Assembly: GCA_025463515.1 (NCBI GenBank)
Contig: JAODAQ010000028.1
Coordinates: 1-64,000, forward strand
DNA: 64,000 nucleotides
Source of the DNA: Rhodoglobus sp.
GTDB taxonomy: Bacteria > Actinomycetota > Actinomycetes > Actinomycetales > Microbacteriaceae
Direction: 5' to 3'
Shown: piece after piece, positions 9,949-17,565 of the stretch
Position numbering within the stretch: the first letter of the stretch is position 1
Layout: the number at the start of each line of letters is the position of its first letter
Made by a program: the position numbers and the translations under genes
The notes under the pieces: model-generated
The model's input: only the letters and a program-made list of their open reading frames with translations
The model's database searches: none
Told to the model about the DNA's origin: nothing

Positions 9949-10537
9949 TGCCCACCTTTGTCAGGAAGTACTCGTGGAAGCGCGTGTCCCCGGTCATCTC
10001 GGGGTGGAAGGACGTACCGAGGAGGCCGCCCTGCTCTACCGCGACAACTCGTCCGTCGGGCAGTGCGGCAAGCACGCTCGCCCTCTCGCCCACGGTCTCC
10101 ACGATGGGCGCGCGGATGAAGACCGCGTGGACCGGGTCTGCCCCGATCGCCGGGACGTCCAGGTCCGTCTCGAACGAGTCGAGCTGTGAGCCGAAGGCGT
10201 TCCGGCGCACGACCAGGTCGAATCCGCCGAGGGTCTGCTGGCCGTCGATCGCATCGAGGACCGTGTCGGCGAGCATGATGAGCCCTGCGCACGTGCCGTA
10301 CACGGGCATCCCGGACGCAATGGCCGCCTTGAGCGGCTCCGCGAGGCCGAACATGCGGCTCAGCTTGTCCATGACGCTCGACTCGCCGCCGGGGATCACC
10401 AGGCCGTCGACTCTCGCGAGCTCCTCCGGGCGCTTGACCGGGACCGCGTTCGCCCCCAGGCCGTTCAGTACCGCGAGGTGCTCGCGGAAGTCGCCCTGGA
10501 GGGCGAGGACACCGACCCTCGGGCCGCTACCAGCCAC
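9941..10537 (-). CDS. pdxT: Pyridoxal 5'-phosphate synthase glutaminase subunit PdxT
   Basis: PdxT hydrolyses glutamine and channels ammonia to PdxS for direct vitamin B6 synthesis. It has 198 residues from GTG 10537. The substrate-binding [10 protein letters not shown], the nucleophile in [10 protein letters not shown] and the His-Glu pair in SFHPEMT complete the class I glutaminase triad. The start lies 11 bases inside the end of pdxS; I chose it because the conserved family N-terminus ([11 protein letters not shown]) follows immediately. Upstream sequence in this frame is only pdxS read out of frame. Confidence 0.96.
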   Translation of the reverse strand: MAGSGPRVGVLALQGDFREHLAVLNGLGANAVPVKRPEELARVDGLVIPGGESSVMDKLSRMFGLAEPLKAAIASGMPVYGTCAGLIMLADTVLDAIDGQQTLGGFDLVVRRNAFGSQLDSFETDLDVPAIGADPVHAVFIRAPIVETVGERASVLAALPDGRVVAVEQGGLLGTSFHPEMTGDTRFHEYFLTKVGSA

Positions 10538-11432
10538 GCTCGGACAGGCGGTGCGGCGCGGGCAGGTCGGAGACGTTGATGCCGACCATGGCCTCGCCGA
10601 GCCCGCGAGATGCCTCTGCGATGATCTCGGCGTCGTCGAAGAACGTGGTCGCCTTGACGATCGCTGCTGCGCGCTGCGCGGGGTTGCCCGACTTGAAGAT
10701 GCCCGAGCCGACGAACACGCCGTCCGCACCGAGCTGCATCATGAGCGCGGCGTCCGCCGGAGTCGCCACGCCGCCCGCGGTGAAGAGCACCACGGGAAGC
10801 TTGCCCGCCTCCGCGACCTCGCGCACGAGCTCGTAGGGGGCCTGAAGCTCCTTCGCCGCGACGTAGAGCTCGTCTTTCGACTTGCCCTTGAGCGCGTTGA
10901 TCTCGCCGAGGATCGTGCGGATGTGCTTGGTCGCCTCAGACACGTCGCCGGTGCCTGCCTCGCCCTTGGAGCGGATCATGGCCGCGCCCTCGGTGATTCG
11001 GCGCAGGGCCTCGCCGAGGTTAGTGGCACCGCACACGAAGGGCACGGAGAAGTTCCACTTGTCGATGTGGTTGACGTAGTCGGCGGGGCTCAGCACCTCG
11101 GACTCGTCGATGTAGTCGACCTTGAGCGCCTGCAGCACCTGGGCCTCGACGAAGTGGCCGATGCGCGCCTTGGCCATGACGGGGATGGACACCGCCGAGA
11201 TGATGCCGTCGATCAGGTCGGGGTCGCTCATGCGCGCCACGCCGCCCTGTGAGCGGATGTCGGCCGGCACTCGCTCGAGCGCCATGACCGCGACGGCCCC
11301 CGCGTCTTCGGCGATCTTCGCCTGGTCGGCGGTGACGACGTCCATGATGACGCCGCCCTTGAGCATTTCGGCAAGGCCGCGCTTGACGCGGGCCGTGCCT
11401 GTTGAGGAGCTCTGTCCCAGTTCTTCAGTCAT
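10527..11432 (-). CDS. pdxS: Pyridoxal 5'-phosphate synthase lyase subunit PdxS
   Basis: PdxS condenses ribose 5-phosphate, glyceraldehyde 3-phosphate and ammonia into PLP as a dodecamer. It has 301 residues. The TIM-barrel sequence [20 protein letters not shown] and the phosphate-binding [20 protein letters not shown] are typical. I start it at ATG 11432, which has TAGGA about 7 bases upstream; a TTG 45 bp further upstream is also in frame but adds residues not typical of the family. It directly follows the HIT gene and overlaps pdxT. Confidence 0.96.
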   Translation of the reverse strand: MTEELGQSSSTGTARVKRGLAEMLKGGVIMDVVTADQAKIAEDAGAVAVMALERVPADIRSQGGVARMSDPDLIDGIISAVSIPVMAKARIGHFVEAQVLQALKVDYIDESEVLSPADYVNHIDKWNFSVPFVCGATNLGEALRRITEGAAMIRSKGEAGTGDVSEATKHIRTILGEINALKGKSKDELYVAAKELQAPYELVREVAEAGKLPVVLFTAGGVATPADAALMMQLGADGVFVGSGIFKSGNPAQRAAAIVKATTFFDDAEIIAEASRGLGEAMVGINVSDLPAPHRLSERGW

Positions 11433-11477
11433 GTTCCTAGATTCTACGTTGGTGGTCTGGGTGGTTTCCCCGGCCAA

Positions 11478-12047
11478 TCACTGGCCGCTGGCCCACACTC
11501 CGGCGATCTCCTCGCGGACATCGCCGAGTAGGCGGGGAACCGCCTTCGTGCCGGCGATGATCGGGAAGAAGTTCGAGTCGGTGGCCCAGCGCGGCACGAT
11601 GTGCTGGTGCAGGTGATCGGCGATCCCCGCGCCGGCGATGCGGCCCTGGTTCATCCCGATGTTGAAGCCCTGCACGTTCGCCGTCATGGTGAGCACCCGC
11701 ATCGCCGTCTGGGTCAGGCTACCGATCTCCGCGATCTCCTCGGGCGTCGCCAGGTCATACGTCGCAACATGGCGGTACGGGCACACGAGCAGGTGGCCGC
11801 TGTTGTACGGGAAGAGGTTCAGCAGCACGTACGCGTGCTCGCCCCGGGCCACGATCAGGGACTGCTCATCCGACAGCTTGGGCGCCTCGCAGAACGGGCA
11901 CGCGTCGTCGGCCGGGGTCTCGCGGTGGTTCGACTCGATGTAGGCGTAGCGGTACGGAGTCCACAGTCGCTGGAACGCATCGGGCACCGCGGCGAAGCCG
12001 GATGCCGCCTCGCCCTCGCCGAGCTCGGTGCCGTCGTAGTCACGCAC
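11478..12047 (-). CDS. HIT-family nucleotide-binding protein (Ap4A phosphorylase-like)
   Basis: It has 189 residues with the histidine triad HLHQHIV in its C-terminal half (GIADHLHQHIVPRW) and the upstream CPFCEAP zinc-type CxxC motif. The position directly after thrS matches mycobacterial Rv2613c, a diadenosine tetraphosphate phosphorylase, so a similar role in removing Ap4A made by aminoacyl-tRNA synthetases is likely. In mycobacteria pgsA and mannoside genes follow; here pdxS follows directly. It is 3 bp from thrS. Confidence 0.88.
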   Translation of the reverse strand: MRDYDGTELGEGEAASGFAAVPDAFQRLWTPYRYAYIESNHRETPADDACPFCEAPKLSDEQSLIVARGEHAYVLLNLFPYNSGHLLVCPYRHVATYDLATPEEIAEIGSLTQTAMRVLTMTANVQGFNIGMNQGRIAGAGIADHLHQHIVPRWATDSNFFPIIAGTKAVPRLLGDVREEIAGVWASGQ

Positions 12048-12050
12048 GGG

Positions 12051-14009
12051 TCAGACCTGAGCGTGGTCGGCGATGGCCGTGGTGATCCGCGCGATCGCGT
12101 CGGGAATCGGAACGCCGTTCTCCTGCGTCCCGTCCCGGAAGCGGAAGCTCACCGAGCCGTTCTTGGCGTCCTCCTCGCCCGCGATGAGCTGGAACGGCAC
12201 CTTCATGGTGGTGTGCGTGCGGATCTTCTTCTGCATGCGCTCGCTGGATGCATCGAGCTCGGCGCGCACGCCGGCATCCCTGAGCTGCCGGATGACATCG
12301 CCGAGGTAGTCCTCGTAGGCCTCCGCGACGGGGATACCGACGACCTGCACCGGCGACAGCCACACCGGGAACTGGCCGGCGTAGTGCTCGAGCAGGATCG
12401 CGAAGAAGCGCTCGATCGAGCCGAAGAGCGCGCGGTGGATCATGATCGGCCGCTGCTTCGTGCCGTCCTTGTCGGTGAACTCGAGCTCGAAGCGCTCGGG
12501 CAGGTTGACGTCGACCTGCACGGTCGAGAGCTGCCAGGTGCGTCCGATCGCATCCTTCGTCTTGAGATCGATCTTCGGGCCGTAGAAGGCCGCCTCGCCG
12601 GGGACCTCGGTGAGCTTCAGACCGGTGCGCTGGGCGACGTGGCGCAGGGCGTTCGTCGAGTACTCCCAGAACTCGTCGGAGCCGATCCACTTGTCCTTCT
12701 CGTCGTCCTTCAGCGAGAGCTCGAGCTCGAAGTCCTCGAGTCCGAAGTCGCGCAGCATCGAGATGACGAAGTCGAGCACCTTCGCGACCTCGTCCTCGAG
12801 CTGCTCGGGCGTGACGAACAGGTGCGAGTCGTCCTGGGTGAACCCGCGCACGCGGGTGAGCCCGTGCAGGGCACCGGAGAGCTCGTTGCGGTACACGGTG
12901 CCGTTCTCGGCGAGCCGCATGGGCAGGTCGCGATAACTGCGGCCGCGCTCCTTGTAGATGAGGATGTGCATCGGGCAGTTCATCGGCTTGAGGTAGTAGT
13001 CGACGCCCTGCTTGGTGACGTTGCCCTCGTCATCGACCTCCTCGTCCATGCGGATGGGCGGGAACATGCCCTCCTTGTACGTGACGAGGTGGTTCGAGGT
13101 GATGAAGAGGTCGGCCTTGGTGATGTGCGGCGTGTACACGTAGGTGTATCCGCCCTCCTGGTGCCGCTTGCGCGCGTGCTGCTCGATCTCGCCGCGCACG
13201 ATGCCGCCGCGCGGGTGCCAGACCGACAGGCCCGAGCCGATCTCCTCCGGGAAGGAGAAGAGGTCGAGTTCCTTGCCGAGCTTGCGGTGGTCGCGCTTGG
13301 CCGCCTCGGCCTGGCGCTCCTGGTACTCGCGCAGCTCGTCCTTGGTGGGCCACGCGGTGCCGTAGATGCGCTGCAGCTGCTTGTTCTTCTCGGAGCCCCG
13401 CCAGTAGGCGGCGGCGTTGCGCACGAGCGACCAGCCGTTGCCGATCATCCGGGTGTTGGGCAGGTGCGGGCCGCGGCAGAGGTCCTTCCAGTAGACCTCG
13501 CCGGTCTTGCCGTCGACGTTGTCGTAGATGGTGAGCTCGGCGCCGCCGACCTCGACCGACTCGTTGTCGTCGGAGTGCGAGTCCCCCGCGCCCTTCAGGC
13601 CGATCAGCTCGAGTTTGTACGGCTCGTCGGCGAGCTCGGCGCGCGCCTCGGCATCCGTGACGACCCGGCGCTGGAAGCGCTGGCCCTGCCGGATGATCCG
13701 GTCCATTGCCTTCTCGATGGCCTTGAGGTCCTCGGGCTGGAAGGGCTCAGCGACGTCGAAGTCGTAGTAGAAGCCGTCGGTGACCGGCGGGCCGATGCCG
13801 AGCTTGGCCTCGGGGTTGATCGACTGCACCGCCTGGGCCATGACGTGCGCCGCTGAGTGCCGCAGGATGTTCAGGCCGTCGGGCGAGTCGATAGTGACGG
13901 GCTCGACGGTGTCCGTGTCCGTAGTCGTGGCGGCGAGGTCTTTGAGCTCGCCGTTGACGCGCATGGCGACGACGTTGCGGTCGGTGAACAGTTCGAATCC
14001 GGTACTCAC
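12051..14009 (-). CDS. thrS: Threonyl-tRNA synthetase
   Basis: Charges tRNA-Thr. It has 652 residues. A short N-terminal TGS region (1-60) precedes the editing domain with [12 protein letters not shown] and [11 protein letters not shown]. The class II catalytic core contains the zinc-binding [20 protein letters not shown] (motif 2) and the C-terminal anticodon-binding domain [14 protein letters not shown]. The GTG start at 14009 has no useful Shine-Dalgarno spacing. A TAAAGT hexamer on the same strand (14014-14019) ends 4 bases before it, so a leaderless transcript is plausible. It is divergent from the ArsR gene across 62 bp. Confidence 0.96.
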   Translation of the reverse strand: MSTGFELFTDRNVVAMRVNGELKDLAATTTDTDTVEPVTIDSPDGLNILRHSAAHVMAQAVQSINPEAKLGIGPPVTDGFYYDFDVAEPFQPEDLKAIEKAMDRIIRQGQRFQRRVVTDAEARAELADEPYKLELIGLKGAGDSHSDDNESVEVGGAELTIYDNVDGKTGEVYWKDLCRGPHLPNTRMIGNGWSLVRNAAAYWRGSEKNKQLQRIYGTAWPTKDELREYQERQAEAAKRDHRKLGKELDLFSFPEEIGSGLSVWHPRGGIVRGEIEQHARKRHQEGGYTYVYTPHITKADLFITSNHLVTYKEGMFPPIRMDEEVDDEGNVTKQGVDYYLKPMNCPMHILIYKERGRSYRDLPMRLAENGTVYRNELSGALHGLTRVRGFTQDDSHLFVTPEQLEDEVAKVLDFVISMLRDFGLEDFELELSLKDDEKDKWIGSDEFWEYSTNALRHVAQRTGLKLTEVPGEAAFYGPKIDLKTKDAIGRTWQLSTVQVDVNLPERFELEFTDKDGTKQRPIMIHRALFGSIERFFAILLEHYAGQFPVWLSPVQVVGIPVAEAYEDYLGDVIRQLRDAGVRAELDASSERMQKKIRTHTTMKVPFQLIAGEEDAKNGSVSFRFRDGTQENGVPIPDAIARITTAIADHAQV

Positions 14010-14031
14010 CCTGCAACTTTAGCCGTGTGTC

Positions 14032-14071
14032 TTGCCTCCCCCGTTCCGTTGCCCTAGAGTAACCGTTACTC
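14032..14071 (+). promoter_or_regulatory. ArsR promoter and palindromic operator, leaderless layout
   Basis: TTGCCT (14032-14037), a 17-bp spacer and TAGAGT (14055-14060) form a good sigma-A promoter. GAGTAACCGTTACTC (14057-14071) is a perfect inverted repeat with 7-base arms around one base; it overlaps the -10 and ends at the base before the ATG. Transcription would start at or just before the ATG, so the repressor should block its own promoter. Confidence 0.65.
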
Positions 14072-14347
14072 ATGAGCAACCATTCAGCGGAACTGGCCCT
14101 CGACGCCCTCGGAGACCCGATGCGGCGGCGCATACTCGAGCGCCTGAGCGCCGGAGCGCTCCCGGTCGGCGAGCTCGCCGAGCAACTGCCGATCGGGCGG
14201 CCCGCGGTCTCCAAGCACCTCCGCGTGCTCACCGGCGCGGGGCTCGTCGAGCACACGACCCGCGGCACTCGCAACCTGTACGCACTCGCCCCCGAGGGGC
14301 AGGTCGGCCTCCAGCAGTGGATCGTCTCGCTGTGGGACGACGCATGA
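14072..14347 (+). CDS. ArsR-family winged-helix regulator
   Basis: It has 91 residues covering one winged-helix domain: LDALGDPMRRRILERLSAG, then LPIGRPAVSKHLRVLTGAGL as the recognition helix region, and a wing with HTTRGTRNLYAL. No metal-binding CxC motif is present. This is the subtype that usually regulates a neighbouring SRPBCC (AHSA1/START-like) gene coupled by an ATGA overlap. Here the ATGA overlap survives, but only a short remnant of a partner follows. Autoregulation through the palindrome at 14057-14071 is likely. Confidence 0.88.
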   Translation: MSNHSAELALDALGDPMRRRILERLSAGALPVGELAEQLPIGRPAVSKHLRVLTGAGLVEHTTRGTRNLYALAPEGQVGLQQWIVSLWDDA

Positions 14348-14496
14348 CCGACCCGGATGCCTCGGCCGAGGAGTACCGCAACGGCTGGCCGGGCGTCCTG
14401 GGCGGCTACGCAGACTGGTACGCGCTGTTCTGGGGTTGTCAGTTATTTGGCGCGGGCCGTGAACCGCTCCCGGAGCCAGTCCAGAAAACCGGATGA
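14344..14496 (+). pseudogene. Probable remnant of an SRPBCC-type partner gene
   Basis: A 50-codon frame starts in the ATGA overlap with the ArsR gene. Its first part (ASAEEYRNGWPGVLGGYADW) resembles the C-terminal helix of SRPBCC/AHSA1 proteins; the rest (after about residue 31) is unrelated and runs into the 3' end of the convergent gene 14443-14868. I infer that most of the partner gene was deleted and the frame now ends by chance. It could instead be a genuine small protein. Confidence 0.45.
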
Positions 14497-14868
14497 ACGC
14501 GGTGCCGCCGAGCGTGCTACCGCGGCCTCGATCCGCTCGATGTCGACCTTGAGCTCCTTCAGCCGATCAAGAAGGTCCGCATCGTGTTTCGCTCGGCCGC
14601 GCGCGTCCCACGCTGCCATCGCACCGTAGCCGCCCACCGCAACCACAGCAGCGACTCCCACCAACCACCAGAGGTCGCCCCTGAGCGGGGCGCTGCTGAT
14701 CGCACCCACCACGACGCCGATGACCGCGATGAATCCGATGATGAGAAGAATTCGGACGACCACGGGCACCTCCCGCTTGCCCCACACACCCGACAGCGTG
14801 AAGGTCATCGCGAAGAAGGACACGATGCTGCCGGCAAAGAAGCTCAAGAGAGTTGAGGAAAGATCCAT
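14443..14868 (-). CDS. Small membrane protein of unknown function
   Basis: It has 141 residues: three likely membrane helices (about 5-25, 38-58 and 66-86), then a charged C-terminal half predicted to be helical or coiled (AKHDADLLDRLKELKVDIERIE), ending in LDWLRERFTARAK. I recognise no family. It lies alone between a truncated gene and the 3' end of the tRNA cluster, a typical site for acquired DNA, and its 3' end overlaps the remnant frame on the other strand by 54 bases. Confidence 0.65.
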   Translation of the reverse strand: MDLSSTLLSFFAGSIVSFFAMTFTLSGVWGKREVPVVVRILLIIGFIAVIGVVVGAISSAPLRGDLWWLVGVAAVVAVGGYGAMAAWDARGRAKHDADLLDRLKELKVDIERIEAAVARSAAPRSSGFLDWLRERFTARAK

Positions 14869-14928
14869 GATCGCGAGAATAGAAGCGGGAGCGTGCTGAA
14901 CACGGCACCGGCGCGCGGCAAAACCAGA

Positions 14929-14957
14929 AATGACCCGGACACATCGTCCGGGTCATT
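14929..14957 (-). terminator. Terminator of the tRNA-Gly-Cys-Val transcript
   Basis: AATGACCCGGAC (14929-14940) and GTCCGGGTCATT (14946-14957) form a perfect 12-bp stem with a 5-base loop. On the leftward strand it begins 3 bases after the tRNA-Val CCA end and is followed by TTTCTGGTTTTG. Confidence 0.85.
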
Positions 14958-14960
14958 AAA

Positions 14961-15035
14961 TGGTGGGCGGTACTGGGATCGAACCAGCGACCTCTTCCGT
15001 GTCAGGGAAGCGCGCTACCGCTGCGCCAACCGCCC
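14961..15035 (-). tRNA. tRNA-Val (anticodon GAC)
   Basis: A complete cloverleaf of 75 bases, including an encoded CCA end. The acceptor stem starts GGGCGGT, the D arm GGCGCAGCGGTAGCGC, and the anticodon stem CTTCC/GGAAG closes a loop with GAC. The T arm is GCTGGTTCGATCCCAGT. It is the last gene of a leftward Gly-Cys-Val cluster. Confidence 0.95.
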
Positions 15036-15049
15036 ATTACTTGAGTGGA

Positions 15050-15085
15050 GTTTGTTTGCGAAATCCGAAGGATTTGCAAACAAAC
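15050..15085 (-). other. AT-rich hairpin between tRNA-Cys and tRNA-Val
   Basis: GTTTGTTTGC (15050-15059) pairs exactly with GCAAACAAAC (15076-15085). Inside it AAATCC (15061-15066) pairs with GGATTT (15070-15075) around a 3-base loop, leaving one bulged G. The 16-bp stem is markedly AT-rich for this genome. It lies within the tRNA transcript, so a processing or stability role is possible. Confidence 0.6.
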
Positions 15086-15089
15086 ACCG

Positions 15090-15160
15090 AGGTGACGACC
15101 GGATTTGAACCGGTGTACACGGCTTTGCAGGCCGTTGCCTCGCCTCTCGGCCACGCCACC
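15090..15160 (-). tRNA. tRNA-Cys (anticodon GCA)
   Basis: 71 bases. The acceptor stem GGTGGCG pairs with CGTCACC, the discriminator base is U as expected for Cys, and the anticodon loop reads CTGCAAA with GCA. CCA is not encoded. Middle gene of the Gly-Cys-Val cluster. Confidence 0.94.
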
Positions 15161-15215
15161 GCGTGCAGGAGGGCCGGGGCTACTAAAACATCAGCAGAAC
15201 TGACACTCCTACTCG

Positions 15216-15287
15216 AGCGGATGACGAGATTCGAACTCGCGACCCTCACCTTGGCAAGGTGATGCGCTACCACTGCGCCACATCCGC
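15216..15287 (-). tRNA. tRNA-Gly (anticodon GCC)
   Basis: 72 bases. The acceptor stem GCGGATG pairs with CATCCGC, the D arm is GGCGCAGTGGTAGCGC, the anticodon stem CACCT/AGGTG encloses GCC, and the T arm is GCGAGTTCGAATCTCGT. The discriminator is U and CCA is not encoded. It is the first gene of the leftward cluster. Confidence 0.94.
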
Positions 15288-15312
15288 ACTGCCGCATTTC
15301 TGCGACTAGATG

Positions 15313-15342
15313 ACCATAGCCGATGTTCGGGGACGGAGCCAA
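15313..15342 (-). promoter_or_regulatory. Likely promoter of the tRNA-Gly-Cys-Val cluster
   Basis: On the leftward strand TTGGCT (15337-15342) and TATGGT (15313-15318) are separated by 18 bp and lie about 25 bases upstream of tRNA-Gly. The match to a sigma-A promoter is fair, not strong. Confidence 0.4.
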
Positions 15343-15405
15343 TCGTGTGACAGGCGGGTCGCGATCCTGTGGCAGGATACTTATTGCCGCTGAAAAGCAG
15401 GCCGC

Positions 15406-15478
15406 GGGCGATTGGCGCAGTTGGTAGCGCGCTTCCTTCACACGGAAGAGGTCATCGGTTCGAGTCCGGTATCGCCCA
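15406..15478 (+). tRNA. tRNA-Val (anticodon CAC)
   Basis: 73 bases. The acceptor stem GGGCGAT pairs with ATCGCCC, the D arm is GGCGCAGTTGGTAGCGC, and anticodon stem CTTCC/GGAAG encloses CAC. The T arm is ATCGGTTCGAGTCCGGT. It is divergent from the other three tRNAs and complements the GAC isoacceptor; CCA is not encoded. Confidence 0.94.
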
Positions 15479-15502
15479 CTCGATTCTCTCGAGGAGTCTT
15501 TA

Positions 15503-16303
15503 ATGAAGCGCACCCGGGAGTTCTTCACCGGTGTAGGCCTCTTGTTCCGCGGGTTCGGTACCTGGCGCACGGCCCCGGGTCGCATGGCGCTCGGCCTCAT
15601 CCCCGCCTTCATCGTCGCCGCCGTGTTCACGGCCGGCCTCATCGTCCTCGCGATCAACATCCAGGCGATCGCCACGGCTGTGACTCCGTTCGCCAACGAC
15701 TGGGACCGCGTCTGGCGCGACCTCACCCGCGTCGCCGTCGGAATCGCGTTCCTGATCGCGGCCGTACTGCTGATCTCGCTCACCTTCACGACGATCACCC
15801 TCATCGTCGGCCAGCCCTTCTACGAGCTGATCTGGCGGTCGGCCGAGTCGCGGTTCGGTGAGATTCCTGACAGCGCTCCCCGATTCTGGCGGTCGGTCGG
15901 TCTCGGCATCTCGAGTGCGCTCCGGATGCTCGTGCCAACGATCCTCGTCGGCATCGGGCTGTTCGCGCTCGGGCTGGTGCCCATCGTCGGGGCTGTCCTC
16001 TCCGCCGTGCTCGGCGCCCTCGTCGGCGGATGGTTCCTCGCCCTCGAGCTCACCGGGCTCGCGTTCGACGCGCGCGGGCTCGGGTTCCGCGAGCGCCGGA
16101 AAGCCCTCCGCTCACGCCGCGCACTCGTGCTCGGCTACGGCGCGGCGACGTACCTGCTCTTCCTCGTGCCGCTGGGCGCGGTGTTCGTGATGCCTGCTGC
16201 GGTCGCGGCATCCGTGCAGGTTGTCCGCCGCGTTCTGGGCGAGCCGCTACAGGTCGGTCCGCAGCACGGGCTTGCCGCTGTCGGCGAGCCTGATCTCCAC
16301 TGA
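15503..16303 (+). CDS. EI24-domain (CysZ-like) membrane protein
   Basis: It has 266 residues with four to six hydrophobic segments (about 28-50, 75-102, 145-185, 215-240). The family signature is visible as LIVGQPFYELIWRSAESRFG followed by a Gly-rich membrane pair (GALVGGWFLALELTGLAFDA) and FRERRKALRSRR. EI24/CysZ relatives include a sulfate permease, but most actinobacterial members are uncharacterised. The last 57 bases overlap the 3' end of the convergent anti-sigma gene, so the final 19 residues (after RRVLGE) are encoded by DNA shared with that gene. Confidence 0.85.
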   Translation: MKRTREFFTGVGLLFRGFGTWRTAPGRMALGLIPAFIVAAVFTAGLIVLAINIQAIATAVTPFANDWDRVWRDLTRVAVGIAFLIAAVLLISLTFTTITLIVGQPFYELIWRSAESRFGEIPDSAPRFWRSVGLGISSALRMLVPTILVGIGLFALGLVPIVGAVLSAVLGALVGGWFLALELTGLAFDARGLGFRERRKALRSRRALVLGYGAATYLLFLVPLGAVFVMPAAVAASVQVVRRVLGEPLQVGPQHGLAAVGEPDLH

Positions 16304-16915
16304 ACGGATCGTCGACGTCGGCACGCTCGACGACGCGACGAGCCCCTTCGCCGCGGCCCCCGCGGCCTCCCACGTCGCGACCGTGGTCTCGGCACCGGAG
16401 TCGTCGGTGACCACGAGGGCGTAGGTGATCGGCGTGTCCCACTCGTCAACCTCGTAGTTGCACGACCAGTCGAACCTGGTGCCCCAGCCGACCTCGGTCA
16501 GCTGCAGGGTCGCGGTCATGACGCCCGGTACGACCTCGTCCATCTGGACTGCCGCAACGGGAGGCGGGGCAGAGCCGAGGTTTCCGGCGACGAACCCGAC
16601 CACGACGAGCACGGCGGCGAGGGCGAGCACGCCGACGCCCGCGAGGACGCGGGTGCGCGTGCGACGACGGCGCACGGATGCCGCGAGCCTCCGCACCACG
16701 TCGGGCTCCCGTGCGGCCGGCGGCGCCACGTCGAGGAGCGCTACGGCCTCGTCGCGACCGAGCTTGCCGAGTATCCCGGGCATGCCCGCCAGTTCTGCGA
16801 CAGCAGCCGCGCAGGCGGGACAGGTCGCGAGGTGCCGCTCGAACGCGCGGCGCTCCTCGGGCCCGAGGGCGCCCAGCACGTAGGCCGCGTCCGAATCGCG
16901 GAAGGGGTCGGTCAT
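16247..16915 (-). CDS. Zinc-finger anti-sigma factor (RskA-like)
   Basis: A membrane anti-sigma factor of 222 residues. An N-terminal zinc-binding anti-sigma domain has His28-x3-Cys32-x2-Cys35 (HLATCPAC). A basic stretch (RRRRTRTR) precedes one membrane helix at about 88-112, and an extracytoplasmic RskA-type domain follows (TLQLTEVGWGTRFDWSCNYE). It overlaps the sigma gene by 4 bases, the usual coupling of a sigma factor and its inhibitor. Release probably depends on a redox or envelope signal and proteolysis, as known for this class. Confidence 0.9.
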   Translation of the reverse strand: MTDPFRDSDAAYVLGALGPEERRAFERHLATCPACAAAVAELAGMPGILGKLGRDEAVALLDVAPPAAREPDVVRRLAASVRRRRTRTRVLAGVGVLALAAVLVVVGFVAGNLGSAPPPVAAVQMDEVVPGVMTATLQLTEVGWGTRFDWSCNYEVDEWDTPITYALVVTDDSGAETTVATWEAAGAAAKGLVASSSVPTSTIRSVEIRLADSGKPVLRTDL

Positions 16916-17418
16916 TCCGTCACACCCCTCTCCTGCAGTGCGAGCCGCAGCGCGCGCAGGCCGTAGTGCAGGCGCGACTTGACGGTGCCCTCCGGGATGT
17001 CCTCCCGGCGCGCGATCTCGGCGATCGAGCGGCCGACGTAGTACGCGTTCACGACGACGGTCCGGTGCTCGATCGAGAGCGTGAGGAGCGCGTCCGAGAG
17101 CAGCCAGGCGTCGAGGGCCGAGTCGGTCGAGTCGTCGCCCGCGTGCTCGGGGAGCTCTGCCGTGGTGATCTCGCGGGAATACCGAGCGCTACGGCGATCG
17201 TCGATGACGAGGTTGCGCGTGACCGTGAAGAGCCAGGCGCGAGCGGCGTCCTCGCCCTGCTCGAGGATCGCGGGCCGGCGCCAGGCGCGCAGGAGCGCCT
17301 CCTGCACGACGTCCTGGGCGAAGGCGTGGTCGCCCGTGAGCCGCACGGCGTACCGCAGCAGCGCCGGCGCGTGCGCGTCGTGGAGCGCGCGGAGCAGCTC
17401 GTCCTGATCACTGGACAT
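16912..17418 (-). CDS. ECF sigma factor
   Basis: It has 168 residues. Region 2 includes DVVQEALLRAWRR and ARAWLFTVTRNLVIDDRR. Region 4 includes GRSIAEIARREDIPEGTVKS with its helix-turn-helix, then RLHYGLRALR. I chose ATG 17418 because AGGAGG lies 5 bases upstream; an earlier in-frame GTG would overlap that site. It is coupled to the anti-sigma gene and divergent from a secreted lipoprotein gene, which is a likely target. The spacing suits autoregulation from the region 17459-17494. Confidence 0.93.
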   Translation of the reverse strand: MSSDQDELLRALHDAHAPALLRYAVRLTGDHAFAQDVVQEALLRAWRRPAILEQGEDAARAWLFTVTRNLVIDDRRSARYSREITTAELPEHAGDDSTDSALDAWLLSDALLTLSIEHRTVVVNAYYVGRSIAEIARREDIPEGTVKSRLHYGLRALRLALQERGVTE

Positions 17419-17458
17419 CACCACCTCCTACCCCCAACAACGAACGGCGGACCGGAAA

Positions 17459-17494
17459 GGTTCACAACCTGTGAAAACTGCCAGCCGGTGAACC
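17459..17494. promoter_or_regulatory. Nested inverted repeats in the sigma/lipoprotein divergent region
   Basis: GGTTCAC (17459-17465) is repeated inverted as GTGAACC (17488-17494). Within this, TTCACA (17461-17466) and TGTGAA (17470-17475) form a second perfect inverted repeat around 3 bases. GGTTCAC on both strands could be the -35 elements of overlapping divergent ECF promoters; this is inference only. Confidence 0.4.
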
Positions 17495-17565
17495 GCTGGG
17501 CCCTCCCGCTCGTGGTCAGAGTAGCGGGGAATCCGCATCCAACCAGCGCACCAGGGAGTCTCATC

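Noticed and set aside
11433-11477. Earlier TTG start for pdxS adding 15 residues
   Set aside because: The ATG at 11432 has a good ribosome site and gives the family-length protein; the TTG start abuts the HIT stop and adds atypical residues.
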